A stretch of 28,096 bases of DNA, taken from CAYTLW01 sp964438735 (lineage in GTDB: Bacteria; Myxococcota_A; UBA9042). Shown here in pieces: positions 7,177-15,234 of this stretch (positions are counted from its first letter, which is position 1; each line of letters starts with the position of its first letter). The notes beneath the pieces were generated by a model. That model had not been told where the DNA came from and did not search any database. It worked only from the letters and a program-made list of their open reading frames with translations. Location: NCBI GenBank assembly GCA_964438735.1, contig CAYTLW010000101.1, positions 1 to 28,096 of the forward strand, written 5' to 3'. Made by a program: the position numbers and the translations under genes.

Positions 7177-9024
7177 TCACGGCGCGTCGATCACCGTCGT
7201 CGAGCCTGCGGGCAGATGCTCTCGCACGGTCGCCTTGCCACCAGGCCAGCGGACCACGAGTCTGGTGATCTCCTTGTGCCAGCCAAGACCAAAGTGGGCG
7301 TGGCCGTAGGTGGTCCCGCCAAAACCGCTGTTGCCCACCCAGCGCGTGACCTCGAAGTCGCCAATGGTGGCCCGAATCACAGCGCCGTAGGCCAGCCGAT
7401 TGCCCGGCGGACCCCGCAACCTGACAGTGGCCTGGTGGCCTTTATCCGGCAGCTCGTTGCGCAGCACCCTGGCCCGACCATTGGCGCCCACCTGCACCAC
7501 GTCCAGGTCGCCATCATCGTCGATGTCCAGCAGCGACTGACCCACTTGAGCGATCAACACCTCGGGTTCCCAGACGGCAGGCCCTCGCAACACCTCGAAG
7601 GAGTTGCCGGTATTGCGCAGCATCAGGTCGTGCTGCGGCGGCAGTCCAGGCGGCAGGTTGGAGCCGCAGTTACCCACCTGCACCAGCACCTCCGCCGGCA
7701 CGATGGCGCTGACCCCAAGCCAGATGTCGTCGCGACCATCCTGGTCCAGGTCGCCCACCGCCGGACTCCACACACTGGCGCCCCAGGTGGGCCCCGCCAC
7801 CTGCCACGCTGCGGCCATCTCGGCGAACGCCAGGGGACCGCAGCCAGCGGCGCCCTGGCGCATCAGGAGCAGCTGTGGGCCCGCATCGGCGTTGAATAGA
7901 TCCAGGTCGCCATCCCGATCGAAGTCGCCGATGCCCCAGCCCATGGCGTGGGCAAATGCGGGCATCCCGGCGGACGCGCCGAGCACCTCGAAGCTCTTGC
8001 CGCCGTTGCGCAGCACCCAGGACGGCCCGAAATCGCGACCGATAAGCCCATCCACCCGGGCGTCGCCGTCCAGGTCTACCAGCGCCACACCCAGCGACTC
8101 GCCCTCGCCCAGTGGCAGGCCCCAGGTCGCGGTGGCGTCGACATAGGGTGGTGTGGGACCGCGCAACAAGACGCGATCCTGCAGCTTCTCGGCGCTTTTT
8201 TGGGGCACCTTGTAGGGGCAGATAAAGTCGGCATCGACGTACTTGCACTCGAAGTCGCAGCCATCCGGTTCGCTACCGGCGCCGACCAGCAGGTCCAGGT
8301 CGCCGTCGCCATCGATGTCACCGGCCGCCACCGCGAAGACCTTGTAGTCCATCTCATCGGGCAGCCAGGTCGCGCTCTGGTCGACGAATTTGCCCTTGCC
8401 AGCGTTGCGGTACAGGGCCATGCCTGCGGTGCCGGTCAGCAGCAGGTCGGCACGGCCGTCGTCGTCCAGATCTGCCACCGTGCAGCCCATGTCGGGCACG
8501 AAGGAGCTTGTATCGATGGGGCTGTTCACGTGCACCGGCCCAGCCGGCTTGATGAGCACGGCGTGGATGGTCGCCTTGGACAGCAGCGACTCGACCACCA
8601 CGAAGTCCTGCGCGCCGTCACCGTCCACGTCCATGGCGGCGGCGCAATGGGCGTGCATCCGGCTGGGATCCAGGCCCATCAAACTCGTGACGTCGACAAA
8701 TGCGGCCGCCTTCAGCGTCAGCGGATCGACCGGCCCCGGGGGCTGACCTGTGTCGCCGGGCACGGGTCCTGTGGTGGCCACGCCATCGCAGGAGTGCGGT
8801 GGCACGTCGTCACCAGGGCCGCCGGCGTCGACGGCGACGGCATTGGCATCCAGAACGCCTGCGTCGACGGGTCCGGCGTCGGCGTCCACTGGCGATGTGT
8901 CGGTCAGCGCATCGGAATCGCTCGTGCCAGCATCGGCCGCGCCATCAGTCGGCGTGCAGGCAGCCATCATCGCTACAAACAGCGTGAGCGATGGCGAGCG
9001 ACTGCGCCTGACGATTGACCGCAT
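7177..9024 (-). CDS. FG-GAP/VCBS and ASPIC/UnbV repeat lipoprotein
   Basis: A 615-residue exported protein. MRSIVRRSRS...LTLFVAMMAAC is a lipoprotein signal with the acylated Cys at residue 23, followed by an Asp/Ala/Thr-rich linker with six VDA/DAG-type units. The body contains FG-GAP/VCBS beta-propeller repeats with calcium-binding loops such as DVDGDGAQDF, DLDDDGRADLL, DIDGDGDLDLL, DFDRDGDLDLF and DIDDDGDLDVV. The last 100 residues form an ASPIC/UnbV domain (HFGLGWHKEITRLVVRWPGG). Such proteins sit on the cell surface; the ligand is unknown. The ATG at 9022-9024 follows GGAGGGG; an earlier in-frame ATG lacks a signal peptide context. It is downstream of, and probably co-transcribed with, the OmpA gene, and converges on the SDR gene with an 18-base gap. 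Confidence 0.9.
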   Translation of the reverse strand: MRSIVRRSRSPSLTLFVAMMAACTPTDGAADAGTSDSDALTDTSPVDADAGPVDAGVLDANAVAVDAGGPGDDVPPHSCDGVATTGPVPGDTGQPPGPVDPLTLKAAAFVDVTSLMGLDPSRMHAHCAAAMDVDGDGAQDFVVVESLLSKATIHAVLIKPAGPVHVNSPIDTSSFVPDMGCTVADLDDDGRADLLLTGTAGMALYRNAGKGKFVDQSATWLPDEMDYKVFAVAAGDIDGDGDLDLLVGAGSEPDGCDFECKYVDADFICPYKVPQKSAEKLQDRVLLRGPTPPYVDATATWGLPLGEGESLGVALVDLDGDARVDGLIGRDFGPSWVLRNGGKSFEVLGASAGMPAFAHAMGWGIGDFDRDGDLDLFNADAGPQLLLMRQGAAGCGPLAFAEMAAAWQVAGPTWGASVWSPAVGDLDQDGRDDIWLGVSAIVPAEVLVQVGNCGSNLPPGLPPQHDLMLRNTGNSFEVLRGPAVWEPEVLIAQVGQSLLDIDDDGDLDVVQVGANGRARVLRNELPDKGHQATVRLRGPPGNRLAYGAVIRATIGDFEVTRWVGNSGFGGTTYGHAHFGLGWHKEITRLVVRWPGGKATVREHLPAGSTTVIDAP

Positions 9025-9077
9025 GGCCCCTCCGCGCCCGAGGCTTGGGCGCGGGTTCAGGCTACAGGTTGAATGAT

Positions 9078-9094
9078 CCGCCAGCAAAAGGCGG
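9078..9094. repeat. Weak hairpin between OmpA and lipoprotein genes
   Basis: CCGCC (9078-9082), seven-base loop, GGCGG (9090-9094). A five-pair stem just after the OmpA stop codon, in a 72-base gap. There is no clear T-run, so it could only attenuate, not firmly terminate, readthrough into the lipoprotein gene. Confidence 0.25.
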
Positions 9095-9096
9095 GC

Positions 9097-10707
9097 CTAC
9101 CAGAGGGCGAACTCGATGCGGGTGTTCTTCTTGTACCCCTTGCGATCGCCTTCCTCTGCGATGGGCTTGGTATTGCCGAACGCCTTGGTGCGCAGGCGGC
9201 GCGGGCCGATGCCCTTGCCCTCGAGCCAGGTCTTGAGCGCCGCGCATCGGTCCACCGACAGCTGCTGCGGATCGGCGGCCTTCTTCTTCTTGCGCTTACG
9301 ACGCTTCTTGGTCGGCTTGAGGTCCACGTGGCACTGGATCTCGATGTTGAACGCCGTGTGGGCGGCCAGAACCTGGGCCACCGGCTCCAGGGCACGCTTG
9401 GACTTGCGGGCGTTGACCTCGCCGGTCTTGCGCTTGAAGGAGACGCCGTAGAGCGGCTTCTTGGTCAGGTCGAGGATCTCCTGGGGCATGACGTCGGGGC
9501 AGCCGTCGTCATCCTGGTAGCCATTGCGATTCTCGGCCTTCTTCGGGCACTTGTCGGTCTTGTCCGGCACGCCGTCCTTGTCGTCATCGGTGTCCGGGCA
9601 GCCGTCGTGATCCTGGAATCCGTCGGGAACCTCCGCCTGGTTCTTGCACTTGTCGGCCTTGTCCGGGATGCCGTCCTTGTCATTGTCCAGATCGGGGCAG
9701 CCGTCCGTATCCTGGAATCCGTCGCGGTCTTCCTTCTTGTTCGGGCAGCGATCTTTGTCGTCGTTGACGCCGTCACCATCGTTGTCGAGCTCGGGGCAGC
9801 CGTCATAGTCCTTGAAGCCGTCCTTGTCCTCGGCCTTGTTGGGGCACTTGTCGTCCTTGTCGAAGACGCCGTCCTTGTCGTTGTCGCCATCGGGGCAGCC
9901 ATCGGCGTCCTCGAAGCCGTCCTTGTCCTCGGCCTTGTCCGGGCACTTATCCTTGTCGTCGGCCAGGCCGTCGCCGTCGGAGTCGCCAGCCGGTCCGCCC
10001 AGCGACACGGCGATGCCAGCGAGCACCTGGAAGTTGGAGACAACGCCGCCGCCGCCCTTGATGTACTCGCGCTCGGGCGCGGGCTCACCCAGGAAGTAGG
10101 ACGCGTCCAGGCGCAGCCGCCAGCGATGGGTCAGCTTGATGTTCGCGCCACCGCCGAGCTGAATGGCCCAGTCGCTGTCGCCGTCCTTGATCGCGTCGTA
10201 GGTCTTGCCGTCCTGGGTGTAGTTCTTGGTCGACGAGATCATGTCGATGCCGCCGCCAGCGGTCACGAAGGGCGTCAAGGTGTCGCTCTTCATGGGGAAG
10301 TTCCAGCGTGCCAGGGCCCGGAAGCCCATGATCGTCGCGGACCCGCCTTCCCGGTAGGCGCCGATGTTCGGCTCTGCTTTGGGCTGGTTGAACTCAGCGG
10401 GATCGCGGAATGAAGTCGACGAATATCGACCCGCGACCTCGACGCCGAGGTTCTTGTTCAGCATGACGCCGCCGCGCAGGCCCAAGCCCACGGCCGGCGC
10501 CGGCACATCGTAGCGGTAGGATGCGTTGCCCAGACCGGAGTTCTGGCCAAAGCCGAGATAGCCGACAAACAACCCCAATTCGCCCCGCATGCCGTCATTG
10601 GCGTCAGCGGGGGCCTTGGCAGCTGGAGCCGCGTCCACAGGAGCGGCGATGGATGTGGCAACAAACAGGCAGAGCAACGAAGCGAGCGGCAACGAGGCGT
10701 AGCGCAT
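9097..10707 (-). CDS. OmpA-family outer-membrane protein with thrombospondin type-3 repeats
   Basis: A 536-residue outer-membrane protein in four parts. A signal peptide (1-26) ends in AAPVDA. Residues 41-238 form a beta-barrel with alternating strands (VGLGLRGGVMLNKNLGVEVAGRY). Residues 241-405 are five calcium-binding thrombospondin type-3 repeats of exactly 33 residues (Cys255, 288, 321, 354 and 387 in register). Residues 410-536 are an OmpA-like peptidoglycan-binding domain (QQLSVDRCAALKTWLEGKGI and NTRIEF). The usual GHTD is CHVD, keeping the Asp that contacts diaminopimelate, and a very basic insert (KPTKKRRKRKKKK, 465-477) follows it. It likely tethers the outer membrane to the wall. 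The ATG at 10705-10707 follows a G-rich site GGGGG. Confidence 0.93.
   Translation of the reverse strand: MRYASLPLASLLCLFVATSIAAPVDAAPAAKAPADANDGMRGELGLFVGYLGFGQNSGLGNASYRYDVPAPAVGLGLRGGVMLNKNLGVEVAGRYSSTSFRDPAEFNQPKAEPNIGAYREGGSATIMGFRALARWNFPMKSDTLTPFVTAGGGIDMISSTKNYTQDGKTYDAIKDGDSDWAIQLGGGANIKLTHRWRLRLDASYFLGEPAPEREYIKGGGGVVSNFQVLAGIAVSLGGPAGDSDGDGLADDKDKCPDKAEDKDGFEDADGCPDGDNDKDGVFDKDDKCPNKAEDKDGFKDYDGCPELDNDGDGVNDDKDRCPNKKEDRDGFQDTDGCPDLDNDKDGIPDKADKCKNQAEVPDGFQDHDGCPDTDDDKDGVPDKTDKCPKKAENRNGYQDDDGCPDVMPQEILDLTKKPLYGVSFKRKTGEVNARKSKRALEPVAQVLAAHTAFNIEIQCHVDLKPTKKRRKRKKKKAADPQQLSVDRCAALKTWLEGKGIGPRRLRTKAFGNTKPIAEEGDRKGYKKNTRIEFALW
9493..9981 (-). repeat. Five 99-bp coding repeats (thrombospondin type-3)
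   Basis: Tandem 99-base units within the OmpA gene encode the DxDxDG(V/L)xDxxDxCP pattern, with Cys residues exactly 33 codons apart. They are protein-coding repeats that probably changed number by recombination, not an intergenic array. Confidence 0.85.
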
Positions 10708-10778
10708 GATCCCTTTTCCCCCTGCGTGACGGCGGCCCGTACATGGCGGGGCCCGGCCAATGGTCCCCCAGCGTCACG

Positions 10779-10809
10779 CGATGCAAGGATTTATAGACCG
10801 CGTGCATCG
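10779..10809. promoter_or_regulatory. Inverted repeat CGATGCA-N17-TGCATCG over OmpA promoter
   Basis: CGATGCA at 10779-10785 and its exact complement TGCATCG at 10803-10809 enclose 17 bases that contain the TATAAA -10 box of the OmpA gene. Symmetry around the -10 box is typical of an operator for a dimeric repressor. The regulator is not identifiable from this window. Confidence 0.45.
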
Positions 10810-10818
10810 ATTTGGCGA
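10790..10818 (-). promoter_or_regulatory. Promoter of OmpA-lipoprotein operon
   Basis: On the minus strand TCGCCA (10813-10818) and TATAAA (10790-10795) are 17 bases apart, matching four and five of six vegetative consensus positions. Transcription would begin near 10783, giving a leader of about 75 bases before the ATG at 10707. This is the best promoter-like sequence in the window. Confidence 0.55.
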
Positions 10819-10920
10819 CCCCCCCGCGCGGGCGTAGAAGAGAATGTCATGTTTCTTCTTTATTCCAGACACTTGTATCTTTGACACAGGTCCGGGGAGT
10901 CACGGGCTCGCACCTTTGTC

Positions 10921-10950
10921 TTGCCGCTTGGCTCGACCTTGGTGTACAAG
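10921..10950 (+). promoter_or_regulatory. Weak candidate promoter for the 11019-15225 gene block
   Basis: TTGCCG (10921-10926) and TACAAG (10945-10950) are separated by 18 bases, about 70 bases upstream of the ATG at 11019. The rest of the 311-base interval 10708-11018 holds the divergent OmpA promoter and no other gene that I can support. Confidence 0.25.
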
Positions 10951-11018
10951 GCCGCCCTTGCCGCGCGCCCTGGCGTGCGAGAGACAGCCCGGATTCGGGC
11001 CCAGGAGTCGAGTCGCAG

Positions 11019-11216
11019 ATGGCCAATACCAAGCAGATCAAAGATCCCTCGCTGCGCAAATCGATCAAGCGCTCGCAGCGTCGTCGGCTGAAGGCCGTCG
11101 AGGCTTCGCTCACCCTCCAGCAGCGCCGCAAGCTGCGCCGGAACCGCAAAGAGGAGTTCGTCGGCACCAAGGCGTTCCTCGAGGCCGAGAGCAGGGCTGC
11201 CGCGAAGGCGGAGTAG
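11019..11216 (+). CDS. Small basic protein of unknown function
   Basis: A 65-residue protein dense in Lys and Arg, beginning MANTKQIKDPSLRKSIKRSQ and continuing with RRRLKAVEASLTLQQRRKLR. It looks all-helical, with a charged first half and an Ala/Glu-rich end. The start is supported by AGGAG at 11003-11007, though the spacing of 11 bases is long. The composition suggests nucleic-acid or ribosome contact, but no family motif is recognised and it is not ribosomal protein S20 or S21. It precedes the amidohydrolase gene by nine bases and probably shares its transcript. Coding status rests on the frame, ribosome site and position. Confidence 0.65.
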   Translation: MANTKQIKDPSLRKSIKRSQRRRLKAVEASLTLQQRRKLRRNRKEEFVGTKAFLEAESRAAAKAE

Positions 11217-11225
11217 TCGAGCCCG

Positions 11226-12515
11226 ATGGCGGCGAGCGGGCGCAGCCGGCGCAATCGGTGGCGTATCGGCGCGATTGTCGCACTTCTGCTCGCGCTGGCA
11301 GTCGCCGCCCCTTCCTGCATTGTCGGTTACGTCGGCGGCGCCTTTGACGGCAAACCCGCCGACCTGCCCAAGGGTCTGAGCCCAGCGGCCAGCAAGCTGG
11401 TCACGGCGGCCTTTGAAGGCATCGACCGCCGGCGCCTGCTGGACCACCACGTACATATCGCCGGGCTGGGCACCCATGAATCGGGGTGTTCGATCAATCC
11501 CGAACTCACCTCCTGGCTGCATCCGATCAAGCGCATGCGTTACGCCGTCTACCTGAGCGCCTCAGGCGTGACGGACACGACCCGGTCGGATAAGCAATTC
11601 GTCGATCGTCTCGTCGATCTGGTGCGCCACCATCCGGGTCCGGGCCGCTACATCCTGCTGCCCTTCGATCGCTATCACCTGGCCGATGGCAGCGTCGATC
11701 ACGAGCACACCGAGTTCCACGTGCCCGACGCGTGGGTGCAGCGCATCGCCCGCAAACATCCGGACCTCTTCATGCCGGCCATCTCAGTGCATCCCTATCG
11801 CAAGGACGCGCTGGCCGCCTTGGAGCGCGGCGCTGCCGCCGGCGGACGCCTGGTAAAGTGGCTGCCCAACGCCATGGGCATCGACCCGGCCAACCCCCGT
11901 TGCGACGCCTTCTACGACAAGATGAAGCAGCTTGGGCTCGTCCTGCTCAGCCACGCCGGCGAGGAGAAGGCGGTCGAGGCCGACAACGATCAGAAGCTGG
12001 GCAACCCCCTCCGCCTGCGTCGCCCCCTGGATCGCGGGGTTCGCGTGATCGTCGCCCACTGCGCGAGCCTGGGCGACAACGTGGACCTGGACAATCCCAA
12101 GCGCGGTCGGGTGGCGAACTTCGACCTCTTCCTGCGGCTGATGGGCGAAAAGCGCTACCAGGGGCTTGTCTTCGGCGAGATCTCGGCGACCACTTTGTTC
12201 AATCGAATGGACAGCCTGCGCGTGCTGCTCAGCCGCACCGACCTGCACGGACGACTGGTCAACGGCAGCGATTATCCCCTGCCGGCGATCAACATCCTCA
12301 TTCGCACGGGTCGATTCGCCGACCAGGGCTTCATCAACGCCGCCGAACGCGAGGCGCTCAACGAGATCTACAACATCAACCCGCTGCTCTTCGATCTGGT
12401 CCTCAAGCGCACGATTCGCGATCCGAAGACGAGTCGACGCTTCTCGGCCGAGGTCTTCATGGACAAGCCAGCACTCGGCCTGACGACACCAGCTACAGCG
12501 ACGGAAGCACCATGA
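11226..12515 (+). CDS. Membrane-anchored amidohydrolase-family (TIM-barrel) hydrolase
   Basis: A 429-residue metal-dependent hydrolase of the amidohydrolase_2 type. Likely metal ligands are His75-Val-His77 (LDHHVHIAG), His243 (LLSHAGEE), His278 (VIVAHCAS) and Asp349 (VNGSDYPLP), the usual order along the barrel. Residues 14-36 form one hydrophobic segment (RIGAIVALLLALAVAAPSC) that would export the enzyme and leave it anchored; Cys31 is a possible but imperfect lipoprotein site. Relatives hydrolyse or decarboxylate small cyclic or aromatic compounds; the substrate here is unknown. The start at 11226 is the only ATG that keeps the anchor. The stop overlaps the next start (ATGA). Confidence 0.85.
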   Translation: MAASGRSRRNRWRIGAIVALLLALAVAAPSCIVGYVGGAFDGKPADLPKGLSPAASKLVTAAFEGIDRRRLLDHHVHIAGLGTHESGCSINPELTSWLHPIKRMRYAVYLSASGVTDTTRSDKQFVDRLVDLVRHHPGPGRYILLPFDRYHLADGSVDHEHTEFHVPDAWVQRIARKHPDLFMPAISVHPYRKDALAALERGAAAGGRLVKWLPNAMGIDPANPRCDAFYDKMKQLGLVLLSHAGEEKAVEADNDQKLGNPLRLRRPLDRGVRVIVAHCASLGDNVDLDNPKRGRVANFDLFLRLMGEKRYQGLVFGEISATTLFNRMDSLRVLLSRTDLHGRLVNGSDYPLPAINILIRTGRFADQGFINAAEREALNEIYNINPLLFDLVLKRTIRDPKTSRRFSAEVFMDKPALGLTTPATATEAP

Positions 12516-13123
12516 GCCGAACCTTTGATTACTTCTACGACTTCTCTTCCCCTTACGCCTATCTGGCGCACGAGGAGGTCGAGTTGGTGGCCAGCACCCA
12601 CAATGCCGAGGTGCGCTGGCGGCCCTTTCTGCTGGGCGGGCTCTTTCATGCGCTGGGCACGGCCCAGGCGCCCATTCTGGAAGCTTCTGAGAACAAGCGG
12701 AAGCACCTGCTCCTGGACCTGCATCGCTGGGCCGAAGTGCGCGATCTGCCTTGGCGTTGGCCGTCTCGTTTTCCCATGATGACTGTGCTGCCGTTGCGCG
12801 CCGTGCTTCAACTCGAAGGCGACGACCGCAAGGTGCTCAGTCGGGCCATCTTCCGCGCCTATTGGGGCGGCGACCAGGACATCTCCGACGCCGGCGTGCT
12901 CGGCGGCATCATCAACGAGGCGGGCTTCGACGCCGCCACCCTGCTGGCTGGTTGCAGCGCGCCCGACGTCAAGGCGAAGCTGCGCGCCAATACCGAAGAG
13001 CTGCTCCAAGCCGGCGGCGTGGGCGCACCGGCGTTCGTCGTCGGCGACATGCATATCTGGGGGCAGGATCGCTTCGAATTCGTCGAGCGAGCGCTCCAGG
13101 GTTGGAAGCCGCAAACCGGCTGA
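12512..13123 (+). CDS. 2-Hydroxychromene-2-carboxylate isomerase-like protein (DsbA fold)
   Basis: A 203-residue cytoplasmic protein of the HCCA isomerase/kappa glutathione transferase group. The N-terminal YDFSSPYAYLA has Ser in place of the redox Cys of DsbA, as in HCCA isomerases that use glutathione as cofactor. The cis-Pro loop is GVGAPAFVV near the C-terminus, followed by the typical WGQDRFEFVERAL. The founding enzyme isomerises an intermediate of naphthalene breakdown, but many homologues act on unknown compounds. It overlaps the amidohydrolase gene by four bases and leads directly into the MATE exporter, consistent with a small-molecule pathway. Confidence 0.88.
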   Translation: MSRTFDYFYDFSSPYAYLAHEEVELVASTHNAEVRWRPFLLGGLFHALGTAQAPILEASENKRKHLLLDLHRWAEVRDLPWRWPSRFPMMTVLPLRAVLQLEGDDRKVLSRAIFRAYWGGDQDISDAGVLGGIINEAGFDAATLLAGCSAPDVKAKLRANTEELLQAGGVGAPAFVVGDMHIWGQDRFEFVERALQGWKPQTG

Positions 13124-13132
13124 GGAGAGGCC

Positions 13133-14500
13133 ATCGAGCCGCGCGTCCTGACCTCCGGTTCGATCCCCCGCCACATCGTCGCCCTGGCCCTTCCGGTGGC
13201 GGTCACGATGGGGCTGCAGAGCGTTTATGCGCTCGTCGACCTGGCCTTCGTCGGTCGCCTGGGTGCAGACGCAGTCGCTGGTCTTGGCATCTCGCTGCAG
13301 GCGTTCTTCCTGGTCCTGGCCATCTCGCAGGTGGTCTCCACAGCGGTGCTGGCGCGGGTCAGTCAACGTTACGGCGCGGGCAACGTGCGCGAGGGCCGCG
13401 AGGCGTTCACCGGGTTCCTGATCGTCGCCGTCGGCGTCGGGTTGGCGGCCGCGGCCGCGGCGTACTTCAGCGCAGAGCTGTACGTCGGCACGTTCACCGC
13501 CGATCCGGGCGTGCACGAGCTGGGTCTGGCCTACTTCCGCATCACCAGCCTGACCTTCCTGTTCCAGCTGTTGCTGATGGTAATTGGCACGGGCATGCGG
13601 GCCAGTGGCGACTTCATCACCCCCATGAAGGTGATGGCCACCTCGGTCACCACCAACATGATCCTCGACCCGCTGCTGATCTTTGGCCTGGGCCCCTTCC
13701 CGGAGATGGGCTTGGAGGGCGCGGCCTGGGCGACGGTGATCGCGCAGGTCCAGTCGACGGTGGTGTACCTGTGGCTGCTCCTTCGGCCACCGGTCCAGGG
13801 CCGCGCACTGCGCCTGGCCCGCCCCCGTCTGGACCGACAGATGGCCGTGGAGCTCGCCGTGCGCGGCCTGCCCGCCGGCGTTCAGTACCTGCTCTTGTCG
13901 CTCGTCATGGGCATCGTGCTGGCCGCGATGAAGCCCCACGGCCCCATCTGGACGGCGACCGCGGGGGGCGGCTTTCGAGTGGTGCAGCAGACCATTCTGC
14001 CCCTGGTGGCCATGGGCTTCGCGGCGGCGTCCCTGGCGGGTCAGAACCTGGGCGCCAACCTGCCCGCGAGGATTCGACGGACTGCGCGTGTGGCCATGAC
14101 CTGGGCCTGCGGTTATGCGGTCGTGCTGGGCGCGGCGCTGTTCTTCGGCGGTCGCATCTGGGCTCGAATCTTCGCCGACGCGCCGGCGGAGCTGGATATC
14201 GGCGAGGCGTACTTCCGCTGGAGCGCGCCCATGACCCTGGCCTTCGCCATGACCCTGATCCCGACGTTGATCCTGCAGGGCGTCGGCCGCTCGATCCCGC
14301 CGCTGTTGGGGGCGGTAGCCAAGCTGGCGCTGTTGCTGATCATCGTGACCTGGATCATCCCGTGGTGGGGGGTCGGCCCGGTTTACGTATTCGCCGCCGC
14401 GACGTTATCGTACCTCGTCGAGGGAGGGCTGAACTCATGGCTGCTGATCTCCTACCTGCGCAAGCTGCCCTCAGTGGCAGACCTGCGGACCGTTCCGTGA
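13133..14500 (+). CDS. MATE-family multidrug/metabolite exporter, probable ATC start
   Basis: A roughly 455-residue inner-membrane antiporter with about 12 helices. Family signatures include LVDLAFVGRLGADAVAGLG near the first helix pair, VIGTGMRASGDF, and MGFAAASLAGQNLGANL in the second half. The first in-frame conventional start, GTG at 13196, would cut through helix 1 (IPRHIVALALPVAVTMGLQS). The homologous frame continues upstream to ATC at 13133, which sits five bases after a strong AGGAG that begins at the preceding stop codon. I therefore choose the rare ATC start; a sequencing error of ATG is the main alternative. The stop overlaps the next gene (GTGA). Confidence 0.85.
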   Translation: MEPRVLTSGSIPRHIVALALPVAVTMGLQSVYALVDLAFVGRLGADAVAGLGISLQAFFLVLAISQVVSTAVLARVSQRYGAGNVREGREAFTGFLIVAVGVGLAAAAAAYFSAELYVGTFTADPGVHELGLAYFRITSLTFLFQLLLMVIGTGMRASGDFITPMKVMATSVTTNMILDPLLIFGLGPFPEMGLEGAAWATVIAQVQSTVVYLWLLLRPPVQGRALRLARPRLDRQMAVELAVRGLPAGVQYLLLSLVMGIVLAAMKPHGPIWTATAGGGFRVVQQTILPLVAMGFAAASLAGQNLGANLPARIRRTARVAMTWACGYAVVLGAALFFGGRIWARIFADAPAELDIGEAYFRWSAPMTLAFAMTLIPTLILQGVGRSIPPLLGAVAKLALLLIIVTWIIPWWGVGPVYVFAAATLSYLVEGGLNSWLLISYLRKLPSVADLRTVP

Positions 14501-15225
14501 GCGCCCATCACCGTCGCCTGGCCATGTTCGTGGGGCTCGCCAGCGCGCTGCTGCTCACCGCTACGACGGGCGAGCTTCGCGCGGACGGGTTGAACGAATG
14601 GACGGGAACTCCGGCGGCCGCCGGAGAGGTCTGGTTCGTGCCCCAGGGCATCATCTCGCTGGGCACCGACGTGCCGCAGGGCTACTACCTGCAGACGCAG
14701 GTGGGTCTGGCCAAGGGTTGGGACGTCATCGCCACACCGTCGTTTCCGATCCTGGCCGGGGAATTCGAGGAGCCGTACGTCGATCTCTATGTGCGTTATG
14801 GTGTCGCCGACGCGCTCGCCGTCACCTTGGGCGCATCCAGCGGCCTCGCCTTCAAGGACACGCCAAGCGCCATCGTCGGCCTCTTCCATACCCTGGAGTC
14901 CAAGGACGAGGTCTGGAAGTTCACCTGGAACGCCCTGGCCTGGGTGCCGCCGACCGCGCCTGACGAGACGTCGATCTTTGGCGTGCTCGTGCTCAACCGC
15001 TCACTGAACGATATGTGGACGGCTTACGCCGAAGTGGATGTGACCTACGACGTCGGCAACAACGTGGCCAACGTGGAGGCCGGCTTTGGCCTGCAGCTCG
15101 ACTTTGGCGATGTGGATACGCTGAACTTCGGCTTCCTGGCGCCCTTGCAGCCCATTGTCGGGTCGGACGCGCCTGTGATGATCAGCGCGTGGTATGCCCA
15201 CGGATTCAACGTGAAGGCCGACTGA
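14497..15225 (+). CDS. Exported beta-rich (putative outer-membrane) protein
   Basis: A 242-residue protein with a Sec signal peptide (SAHHRRLAMFVGLASALLLT, cleavage likely at LRA-DG) and a body of alternating hydrophobic strands, such as GYYLQTQVGLAKGWDVIATP and YVDLYVRYGVADALAVTLGA. This is typical of a small beta-barrel in the outer membrane. No named family is recognised. The GTG at 14497 overlaps the MATE stop (GTGA) and retains the basic n-region of the signal; ATG at 14524 would lose it. As the last gene after a MATE exporter, it could carry exported compound across the outer membrane, which is speculation. Confidence 0.72.
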   Translation: MSAHHRRLAMFVGLASALLLTATTGELRADGLNEWTGTPAAAGEVWFVPQGIISLGTDVPQGYYLQTQVGLAKGWDVIATPSFPILAGEFEEPYVDLYVRYGVADALAVTLGASSGLAFKDTPSAIVGLFHTLESKDEVWKFTWNALAWVPPTAPDETSIFGVLVLNRSLNDMWTAYAEVDVTYDVGNNVANVEAGFGLQLDFGDVDTLNFGFLAPLQPIVGSDAPVMISAWYAHGFNVKAD

Positions 15226-15234
15226 TCGCGCGTT

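Noticed and set aside
9493..9981. CRISPR-like regular repeats
   Set aside because: The 99-base period is in frame with calcium-binding thrombospondin type-3 repeats, units are divergent, there are no unique spacers, and no cas genes are present.
11001..11012. Shared 12-base leader CCAGGAGTCGAG, also at 17637-17648 before yceI
   Set aside because: It contains a normal ribosome site and only two copies were noticed, at different distances from the start codon; chance similarity is the simpler explanation.
12751..14496. Long plus-strand frame overlapping the isomerase and MATE genes
   Set aside because: The translation is Arg/Gly/Pro-rich without family resemblance; only its last part from GTG 14497 (signal peptide, beta strands) is a gene.
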